A stretch of DNA of 13,745 bases from Bdellovibrionales bacterium (GTDB lineage: Bacteria; Bdellovibrionota; Bacteriovoracia; Bacteriovoracales; Bacteriovoracaceae): the NCBI GenBank assembly GCA_005791855.1, contig SXUH01000362.1, forward strand, positions 1 to 13,745. Direction: 5' to 3'. Positions 6,386-12,800 of this stretch are shown one piece after another (positions within the stretch are counted from its first letter, which is position 1; each line of letters starts with the position of its first letter). A program made the position numbers and the translations under genes. Under the pieces are notes generated by a model, which was not told where the DNA came from, did no database searches, and saw only the letters and a program-made list of their open reading frames with translations.

Positions 6386-7186
6386 TTAGTACTGGAAGAC
6401 GGTGTAGCTCTCCGGCTTCGCCGACCGGTCGAGCTCGTCGGTGATCGGATTGTGCCGGAGCATGTGCTTGGCGAAGTCGGAGAGGTGCTCGTACTCATCC
6501 CGGGGGATGTTGATGGAGACCTCGGGCCGCAGGAGCCACGACCGGCTGTAGCCGATCACCACCATGGGCCTGGGCTCCGGGGTCTTGTTCGGCGTCCCCC
6601 GGTGGAGGGTCCGCACGTCCCGGATCATCACGTCCCCCATCTTGAGGCACACGGCTTCGATCTTCGCGGCCCCGCTCTCGATGAGCTTCCTGCCCTCCGC
6701 CCGGCCCAGCAGGTGCGTCCCGCGGATGATCTCCAGCGGGCCGTTCTCCTCGGTCACGTCGACCAGCGGGAAGTTCAGCGCGAGCTGGTACATGGGGGTT
6801 TCGATCCCGCTCTCCGGGAAGAGCGGAGGGCAGTCCCGGTGGATCTCCTGGTAGTCGGACCCGAGCATGGGCGTGTCGGAGGCGAGCTGGCACATGACGA
6901 AGTCCTTGCCCGCGAGCTCCTGGACGATGGCGATGATGTCCGGGTCTTCGTAGAAGCCCGGATCGGAGAACGGCTGGGTGAAGGGGAAGGTCACGTAGAA
7001 GCGCTGGGCTCCGCGGCTGGTCTTCTGGCCCTCGAGCTCGATCTGCCGGTAGAGGAGGGGGAGGCAGGCCTCCCGCCACTGGACGACCTTTTCCCTCGGG
7101 AAATGGTTTCGTAAAACGCAGAACCCGTCCCGGAGGGCTTCGGCGGTCAGGCTCTTGATCTCGGCGTCCGTGTATCTTCTGTTCAT
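6386..7186 (-). CDS. Phytanoyl-CoA dioxygenase (PhyH)-family Fe(II)/2-oxoglutarate oxygenase
   Basis: This 266-residue soluble protein keeps the Fe(II)/2-oxoglutarate triad of the PhyH family: His116-x-Asp118 in QEIHRDC, distal His195 in RTLHRGTPN, and Arg206 in EPRPMVVIGY for binding 2-oxoglutarate. ENGPLEIIRGTHLL (148-161) is the usual loop on the double-stranded beta helix, and GDVMIRD precedes the distal histidine. Such enzymes hydroxylate or halogenate small molecules or lipids. The substrate cannot be read from the sequence. The ATG at 7186 has AGGAGA upstream at a good distance and a strong promoter at 7213-7241. The antiporter follows after 12 nt, so the two are co-transcribed. Whether oxygenase and antiporter share a pathway (for example an osmolyte such as an ectoine derivative, whose hydroxylases are also in this superfamily) is only speculation. 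Confidence 0.88.
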   Translation of the reverse strand: MNRRYTDAEIKSLTAEALRDGFCVLRNHFPREKVVQWREACLPLLYRQIELEGQKTSRGAQRFYVTFPFTQPFSDPGFYEDPDIIAIVQELAGKDFVMCQLASDTPMLGSDYQEIHRDCPPLFPESGIETPMYQLALNFPLVDVTEENGPLEIIRGTHLLGRAEGRKLIESGAAKIEAVCLKMGDVMIRDVRTLHRGTPNKTPEPRPMVVIGYSRSWLLRPEVSINIPRDEYEHLSDFAKHMLRHNPITDELDRSAKPESYTVFQY

Positions 7187-7212
7187 TGGCGTTCTCCTGG
7201 AAATCAGCTTTA

Positions 7213-7241
7213 ATTATGGCTGAAGAAACATTGAAGTTCAA
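7213..7241 (-). promoter_or_regulatory. Promoter of the PhyH-antiporter operon
   Basis: On the minus strand TTGAAC (7241-7236) and CATAAT (7218-7213) are spaced by exactly 17 nt. The -35 matches 4 of 6 and the -10 matches 5 of 6 of the sigma70 consensus. Transcription would start near 7206 and give a leader of about 20 nt with AGGAGA before the ATG at 7186. Confidence 0.65.
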
Positions 7242-7266
7242 ATCGAGGGCGCGAGCTCTCTATAGC
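7231..7266 (+). promoter_or_regulatory. Divergent HAD-gene promoter with inverted repeat overlapping both -35 boxes
   Basis: TTCAAA (7237-7242) and TATAGC (7261-7266) with an 18-nt spacer form a modest promoter for the plus-strand gene at 7284. Its -35 overlaps the -35 of the divergent operon promoter. Both lie on the inverted repeat TTGAAGTTCAA (7231-7241; arms TTGAA/TTCAA around one base). This could be an operator or a simple result of sharing -35 bases. Confidence 0.4.
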
Positions 7267-7283
7267 ATTACTCAGGATTTCCC

Positions 7284-7820
7284 ATGAGCCCTTCACACCA
7301 CGCCGTGATCTTCGACTGCGACGGCACCCTCCTCCGGTCCCTGGGCATGGAAGCCTACAACTCCGCCCTGGCGAAGGTCGGGGCGAGGCCCCACGCGCCC
7401 GAGGAGATCAAGCGCTTCTTCGGGACGAGCTCGGACAAGATCTTCCGGAAGCTCCTGGGCGACGAGGCCCGCGCCCGCGAAGCCTACGAGCACTTCTTCG
7501 AGATCGAGTCGGGCCAGGTTTCGAAGATCGTCCTGCACGCGGGGGTGCGGGAGCTCCTGGAGAACCTCAAGCGCTCGGGGGTGAAGCTGGCCGTGGTCAC
7601 GGGGCGCCACTCCCGGGAGGTGAAGGCCCTCTTCAACCACCACGACCTCTTCGGGTACTTCGGAACCGTGATCGGAGACAACCTCCTCTCGCGGCCCAAG
7701 CCCGTGGCCGCCCTCTGGGACGAGTGGGTGAAGCCCGAGGAAATGGCCGCCCACGCTCCGGCGCTCATGGCCCGGACACCGGCGGAGATCTGGGACTGGA
7801 CCCGGGAAACTATCTTGTGA
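7284..7820 (+). CDS. HAD-superfamily phosphatase-like protein with truncated C-terminus
   Basis: This 178-residue protein resembles phosphoglycolate-phosphatase-type HAD hydrolases. Motif I is complete (IFDCDGTLL, Asp11 and Asp13), a helical cap follows (about 20-80), motif II is VVTGRH (Thr106) and motif III is SRPKP (Lys139). Motif IV, normally GDxxxD shortly after a KPEE-like helix, is not seen. The equivalent stretch appears to be PALMARTPAEI (159-169), and the protein then stops about 25-30 residues short of the usual end. The metal-binding acidic pair is therefore missing, and phosphatase activity is doubtful unless another acid substitutes. I checked the other two frames around 7770-7820 and saw no restored motif. 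AGGA lies before the start. The last 11 nt overlap the 3' end of the convergent lipoprotein gene. It may be a decaying gene or a binding-only variant. Confidence 0.8.
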   Translation: MSPSHHAVIFDCDGTLLRSLGMEAYNSALAKVGARPHAPEEIKRFFGTSSDKIFRKLLGDEARAREAYEHFFEIESGQVSKIVLHAGVRELLENLKRSGVKLAVVTGRHSREVKALFNHHDLFGYFGTVIGDNLLSRPKPVAALWDEWVKPEEMAAHAPALMARTPAEIWDWTRETIL

Positions 7821-8211
7821 TCACGGCCTGGGTGACGTTCAGGGTGGTCGACGTGGACGTCGAGTAGGCCTGGCCCGGCTGGGGCATGTACGGCTGGTTC
7901 GAAGACGGAGCGAGGGAGCCCGTGACCCGCGCCTTGTACTTGTAGACGCCGCCGATGAGGGTCGGCTGGATTCCCTGTTGCTGGGCCACCTGGAACGCCG
8001 AGGACATTATCTGGTAGGACTGCTGGGAGAGCTGGTAGACCTTCCCCCCGGCCTCGAAGACCGGCTGCTGCGTCGGAACGTACCCGCTCACGGTGGTCAC
8101 CTTGTACGGGTCGGCGGAGAAGGTCGACGTCCCGGTGCTGTTTTCCTTCCCGCCGCAGGCGCCGAGCCCGAGAGAGAGAAGGGCGATGGTGAAAAAGTTC
8201 AAAGTCCTCAT
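7810..8211 (-). CDS. Small lipoprotein of unknown function
   Basis: I take the ATG at 8211, with a GGGGG-containing ribosome site upstream, because it puts a perfect lipoprotein signal at the N-terminus: MRTLNFF, a hydrophobic core, then the lipobox LGAC with Cys19. An earlier in-frame start at 8256 would bury this signal. The mature protein of about 115 residues is rich in Gln, Ser, Thr, Pro and Tyr (SQQSYQIMSSAFQVAQQQG, QPYMPQPGQAYSTSTST). It looks partly unstructured, as do many outer-membrane lipoprotein linkers. The +2 residue is Gly, not Asp, which favours outer-membrane sorting if Lol rules apply. No family is recognised. The NlpC/P60 gene lies immediately upstream on the same strand (about 50 nt), so both may act at the cell wall. 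Confidence 0.8.
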   Translation of the reverse strand: MRTLNFFTIALLSLGLGACGGKENSTGTSTFSADPYKVTTVSGYVPTQQPVFEAGGKVYQLSQQSYQIMSSAFQVAQQQGIQPTLIGGVYKYKARVTGSLAPSSNQPYMPQPGQAYSTSTSTTLNVTQAVITR

Positions 8212-8262
8212 GGTGCAACCCCCGTTAGGTATATCATCGGTCGTTTCCTCGATCACTTGAGT

Positions 8263-8927
8263 TCACAGGATGGCCTTCACCACCCCGATCCGGTACCTCG
8301 GAAAAAATTCGGCCGCCGTCTCCGAGACCACACTGTTCACCGTCCGGCGCGCGTGCCAGAAGCGGTTCCCGTAGAAGAGGACCACGTGGTGGCCACCACT
8401 TGGTGGGCGGCACCCTCCCTATTAGCATAGCAGAAGATCAGATCGTGATCCTTAAGATCCGCGAGGGGCCTTTCTTTCCCCAGCTTCCGCTGGTCGTGAG
8501 AATTCTTCGGGAGGACGAGGCCATGGACGTGGAGGTAGTACAGCTGGGTGAAGCCGGAGCAGTCGATGCCCTTCATCGAGAGGCCGCCCCAGACGTAGGG
8601 GGTTCCCTTCCAGGAGTCGAGGAAGGTTTCGGGCCGGACCCTCGCGGGGTACCGGAGGTCGAAGCCGGTGAGTCCATCGCGGGGCCGGAGCGCTTCCCGC
8701 GGCACCCACCCGAGGGTTCCGTCGAACTTCTTCACGAGGCCATGGTGCTCATGGTGGCCCAGCACCTGCACCGTCTCTTCTGCGAAGACTTCGGTCTGCC
8801 GGAGTCGATCTTTCTCGGCGGGGGAGAGGGAAGCGTAGGAGGGCTCCGGGAGCCGGAGGAGGTCCAGGTCCGTGGTTACCTGAGCGAAACTGTTCTCTAG
8901 CCAGAGGTCCTTCGGGATGTTGTTCAT
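8263..8927 (-). pseudogene. NlpC/P60 cell-wall peptidase, frameshifted by a 14-bp near-duplication
   Basis: From the ATG at 8927 the protein has an SH3-like region (about 45-80, EETVQVLGHHEHHGLVKKFD then GTLGWV) and an NlpC/P60 domain: GTPYVWGGLSMKGIDCSGF with catalytic Cys123, LPKNSHDQRKLG and DHDLIFCYA. It reaches EGAAH, where the catalytic His175 is expected, but then turns into unrelated sequence (ATTWSSSTGT) and stops at 8337. Removing 14 nt (8393-8406) gives H-H-V-V-L-F-Y-G-N-R-F-W-H-A and a natural end RIGVVKAIL with a stop at 8263, for a 216-residue protein. These enzymes cleave peptide stems of peptidoglycan (gamma-D-glutamyl-diamino acid bonds). The broken form keeps Cys123 and one His but lacks the last strands, so it is probably inactive. 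No Shine-Dalgarno is visible before the ATG. The alternatives are a sequencing error or a switchable repeat. Confidence 0.85.
8379..8406. repeat. Two tandem 14-bp near-identical palindromic units inside the NlpC/P60 gene
   Basis: The units are GGACCACGTGGTGG (8379-8392) and CCACCACTTGGTGG (8393-8406). They differ at three positions, and each is close to the palindrome CCACCACGTGGTGG. Fourteen is not a multiple of three, so one copy more or less changes the frame. One copy restores the peptidase frame exactly, with His codons at 8391 and 8405 in register across the 14 nt. Confidence 0.85.
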
Positions 8928-9003
8928 GGGAATAGTCTACCGGCAAGCTGTCCAAAAAGCAGGCAGCTAAATTCCATCGGGCCTGTAAATTCTACCCGTT
9001 TCC

Positions 9004-9031
9004 TTGCGCCCGATCCCCGGTGGCCTATACT
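9004..9031 (+). promoter_or_regulatory. Promoter of the small membrane peptide gene
   Basis: TTGCGC (9004-9009) is followed after 16 nt by TATACT (9026-9031; 5 of 6 to consensus). The start site would fall near 9038, just ahead of GAGAGG (9038-9043) and the ATG at 9049, giving a very short leader. Confidence 0.5.
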
Positions 9032-9048
9032 GGGGGCGAGAGGTATCT

Positions 9049-9153
9049 ATGAAAAATAAACTCTTTCTCTTCGATCTCGCCGGAATCGCTTTCTTCTACG
9101 GCATGTTCTATCTCTTGTACCTGGCCCTCGTGCAGATCAACCAGATCAAATAA
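9049..9153 (+). CDS. 34-residue single-pass membrane peptide
   Basis: A short reading frame starts at ATG 9049, with GAGAGG five nt upstream and a promoter-like pair at 9004-9031. The peptide starts MKNKLFLFDLAGIAFFYGMF, continues with more hydrophobic residues, and ends ALVQINQIK. The basic start, a single hydrophobic span (about 5-27) and a polar tail ending in Lys suggest an inner-membrane peptide with the N-terminus in the cytoplasm. It contains no cysteine or known motif. Its last 8 nt overlap the stop of the convergent gene at 9146. It could be a small regulatory membrane protein. A hydrophobic toxin is less likely, since no antisense RNA or antitoxin signature was found. The coding call rests on start signals and composition only. 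Confidence 0.6.
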   Translation: MKNKLFLFDLAGIAFFYGMFYLLYLALVQINQIK

Positions 9154-9445
9154 AGATCTGCCCCACCCGGATCGTCTCGAGGATCCTCGTGTTCTGGAGG
9201 GCCTTCTCCGAGAGGTAGTCCATGGTCTCCGCGCACTTCTCCAGGACGAGGAAGATCTTGTAGTCTTCTCCGATCCGCACCGAGCACTCGCAGTCCGGAT
9301 TCGAGAGCTCGTTCCGCACGATCCCGAGCACCTCGTGGACGCAGCGGAGGATGCTCGGGGAGCTGACCTTCGTATCGAAGATCGAAAGCTCCACGGTCCA
9401 CTGGTCAGCTTCCTTGTAGACCTTCCCCTCGAGAGTGATGTTCAT
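9146..9445 (-). CDS. Conserved-looking cytoplasmic protein of unknown function (99 aa)
   Basis: I choose the ATG at 9445 because CAGGG stands about 7 nt upstream. An in-frame TTG at 9481 has no ribosome site. The protein (MNITLEGKVYKEADQWTVEL at the start) has no signal peptide or membrane span. It begins with beta-like strands (GKVYKEADQWTVELSIFD), continues with helices (SILRCVHEVLGIVRNEL) and a Cys pair (PDCECSVRIGEDYKIFLVLEKC), and ends ETIRVGQIFI. Its codon use is that of the surrounding genes. No family is recognised. It is convergent with the small membrane peptide gene (8-nt overlap) and divergent from the CheB/CheR kinase gene, with 256 nt between the starts. No clear promoter was found for it in that gap. 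Confidence 0.65.
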   Translation of the reverse strand: MNITLEGKVYKEADQWTVELSIFDTKVSSPSILRCVHEVLGIVRNELSNPDCECSVRIGEDYKIFLVLEKCAETMDYLSEKALQNTRILETIRVGQIFI

Positions 9446-9559
9446 AAGCTTGCCCTGGGCTAAAGGTTGAGTTCGTACCAAGAGTCTACTGGTTAACGGA
9501 CCGGGCGAGATCTCCCATCGTGAAATGCAGAAGTTAGGTGGGGAGCGACTTCACCGAGG

Positions 9560-9895
9560 CGCCATTTTATTGTGGTTTTTCTTAAGGTCAGAAGACCAGG
9601 CCCAATAATTCCTTAATTTACTCATCTCCAAAAAAAACTTTTAATTAGTGTTTAAAGAACGATCAAAGTGCCATAATAAATCTTAATTTTGGATGATATT
9701 TATGAGTGAAAACACCGAAGAAATGTGGGTTATTGGTATTGGTGCATCAGCTGGGGGATTAGAAGCACTCAGTCAGTTTGTACTGGAGTTACCAGAAAAA
9801 TTTCCAGCAAGCATTATCATTGCACAGCATCTTGCTCCTCATGCTAAAAGCATGATGGTTGAACTGTTGAGCCGTAAGTCTAATTTGCAAGTTAC
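9560..9895. other. AT-rich tract covering the kinase gene's upstream spacer and first 65 codons
   Basis: The spacer from about 9560 to 9701 is rich in A and T runs (TTTTATTG, AAAAAAAAC, CCTTAATTTACTC). The same bias continues into the coding region: 9702-9895 has about 42% GC by hand count (81 of 194) and uses codons such as TTA, ATT, GCA and GAA. From about 9896 the style switches to the local GC-rich one. CATAAT (9672-9677) may be a -10 box for the kinase, but no good -35 accompanies it. Confidence 0.7.
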
Positions 9896-12800
9896 CCAGG
9901 CCGTGAACGGTCTCTCGCTCACGCCGAATTCAGTCATCATCATCCCTCCGAACTTCGACCTCACCATCCGAGAGGGGAAGGTTCGCCTGACCCAAGCGGG
10001 CGAGGAGACCAGGCCCAAGCCCTCCATCGACACCTTCTTCGAATCTCTTGCCAACGAGTACTCCACCAAGGCGATCGCCGTGGTCCTCTCGGGCACGGGG
10101 TCCGATGGGAGTGAGGGGGTCATTAAGATAAAAGAAGTGGGAGGAGTCGCCCTCGCCCAGGACGCGGTCTCCGCGAAGTACGATGGGATGCCGAAGGCCG
10201 CCGCCCAGACCGGGATCATCGACTACATCGGAACCCCGAGTGAGATCGCCCAGAAGGTCGCCGGCATCATCCTCAACGACGAACCCGTCCGGGGTCCGGA
10301 GCCCCTGGGGCATCCGGATGAGTTCGACAAGATCCTGAGGTACCTGAAGGCCACCAAGCACATGGACTTCACCCTCTACAAGCCGAACACCCTCCGGCGC
10401 CGGCTCGACAAGCGCATGCGGCAGGTGGGCCTCCATGACATGGACGCCTACCGGAAGATGCTCGAGAGCAATAACGAAGAGGCCAACTCCCTGGTGCAGG
10501 AGATGCTCATCTCCGTGACCTCCTTCTTCCGGGACGCGGACGCCTTCGCCTCCGCGCAGAAGCTCCTGGCCAAGATCCTCGAGGCCAAGCGCGACGGTGA
10601 CGAGCTCCGGATCTGGGTCGCGGGCTGCGCCTCGGGAGAGGAACCGTACTCGATCGGCATGATCCTCCTCGAGCTCCTCGAGGAGAGCAGGAAGCGGGTC
10701 GACTTCAAGATCTTCGCCTCGGACCTGGACCACGAGGCGATCCAGTTCGCCCGGATAGGGATCTACCGCCGGGTGGAGGTGGAGGCGTCGGTCGCGCCGG
10801 CCCTCATCAGCAAGCACTTCATTATGAAGGAATCCACCGCGGAGGTGAAGAAGCACCTGCGGGAGAAGATCGTCTTCGCCCGCCAGGACATGATCCACCA
10901 CCCGCCGTTCGTGAAGATCGACCTCATCAGCTGCCGGAACGTCCTGATCTACTTCAAGGCGGAGCTCCAGCACAAGGTCTTCGACATCTTCTACTACGCC
11001 CTGAACCCCGGCGGCCACCTCTTCCTCGGAAAGTCCGAGCACGTTCCTCAGGGGAGCACGGGCTTCAAGGTCATCGATAAGACCCACAAGATCTACCAGA
11101 AGACGGGCCACACCACGAACCTCTCTCCGGTGCACGTACCGACGCGCAGCCAGGCCACCAACATCCCGGTGAAGATCATCAAGAAGGAGCCCGCACCCCT
11201 CGAAGCGTCGGTGCTGAAGGACCTCCTCCAGTCCTACGAGCTCAGCGCGGTCCTCGTCGACGGCGAGGGGGCCATCAGCCAGGTCTTCGGGGACGTCTCC
11301 GACTTCCTGAGCCTCAACCCCGGCGTGGCGGACTTCAAGATCGCAAACCTCCTCACCAAGTCCATCGGCTCCGAGGTCCACCTGCTCCTCCGGAAGGCCA
11401 GCAAGGACGGCAGGCTCATCCGCGGCCGGACCCACCTCATCGACACCAAGACCGGGAAGAAGAGCCTCACCATCCAGGCCAAGCCCTTCGACTCCGAGAA
11501 CCTGAAGAGCATGTACCTCATCTCCTTCGAACTCTCCAAGGCCACCGAGGAGCACCGGATCGACGTCCCGGCCCAGACCGGAGAGAACAACGAACTCATC
11601 GTCCGGCTCATGGAGCTCGAGCAGGAGCTCTCGGCGAGCAAGGAGAACCTCCAGGCGGTGGTCGAGGAGCTGAGCGTCTCCAACGAAGAGCTCCAGTCGG
11701 TGAACGAGGAGCTCTCCTCCACCAACGAGGAGATGCAGGCCTCGAACGAGGAGCTCGAGACCACCAACGAAGAGCTCCAGAGCACCAACGAAGAGCTCAC
11801 GACCCTGAACGAAGAGCTCAACGTGAAGTCCCACGAGCTGCGCCTCTCCAACTCGAGCCTCGAGAACATCCAGGCGAGCATCGGCTCCCCGCTGGTGGTG
11901 GTGGACTCGCGCCTGCGGGTCATCCGCTACAACCAGCTGGCGACGAAGATCTTCTCGCTCACCATCAACCACATCGGAAAGCAGATCACGCGGATCTCCT
12001 GCAACGCGGAGATACCGGACTTCGAGGACCTGCTCAACCGGACCATCTCCTCCGGAGAGCCCTCCCAGGTGATCGTCGAGGCCGACCGCCACTTCTACCA
12101 GTTCCAGGTGCACCCGTGCCGGGACGACATGAACAAGATCATCGGCGCCATCCTCATCTTCTTCGACAACACGGAGATCATCGCCACCGAGGCGAAGCTC
12201 AAGGTCAGCCAGTCCCGGGTCCGCTCGATCATCGACGGGTCCCCGGCCCTCATCGCCCTGAAGGACGCCCTCGGGAAGTACCTGACGGTGAACCGGGCCT
12301 TCATCAAGTTCTTCGGCCTCAAGGAAGAAGAGATCCTCGGGCGCACCGACCGGGAGATCTTCCCGGACACCATCGCCACCCAGTTCCGGGACTACGACCT
12401 CGAGGTCCTCCTCAAGAAGACCTCGACGGAGAACCAGGAGCGGATCGCCTGGGGCGGGGCCACCACCATCTTCCTCGGGAGCCGCTTCCCGCTCTTCGAC
12501 CAGGAGAACGGGAAGAACCCGTACGCCCTGGGGATCGTCCTCTTCGACGTCACCAAGCAGGTCCTCGCCCAGGAGAACCTCGAGGCGAGCGAAGTGCGCT
12601 ACCGAGCCCTCATCGAGGACCAGGCGGTGTTCGTGACCCGCTTCCAGTCCGACGGCGTCCTCACCTTCGTGAACAACGCCTTCGCCAACTTCTTCGGCGG
12701 GACTCCGGAGAGCGACACCGGGAAGACCTTCTACAGTTTCGTCGACAGCGACAAGAAGGCCCAGATCCAGAAGGAGATCGCGTCGATCAACGTGTCCCAC

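Noticed and set aside
5336..7114. A 592-residue plus-strand open frame opposite the antiporter and PhyH genes
   Set aside because: Its composition is His/Glu/Asp/Arg-rich mirror sequence with no motif, and the opposite strand has recognised families across the whole span.
8934..9492. A shared 10-mer (CCRGTAGACT on the minus strand) at 8943-8934 and 9492-9483, upstream of two minus-strand genes
   Set aside because: There are only two copies, at different distances from the chosen starts, with no partner box. It is probably chance.
9653..9677. A possible flagellar sigma28 promoter (TAAA ... GCCATAAT) before the chemotaxis-like kinase gene
   Set aside because: The distance between the boxes is about 3 nt too short and the second box lacks one base of GCCGATAA. 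The match is no better than expected in an AT-rich tract.
10318..11100. A classical chemotaxis operon around the CheR-like domain
   Set aside because: CheB and CheR are domains of one kinase fusion. No cheA, cheW, cheY or receptor gene lies in the window.
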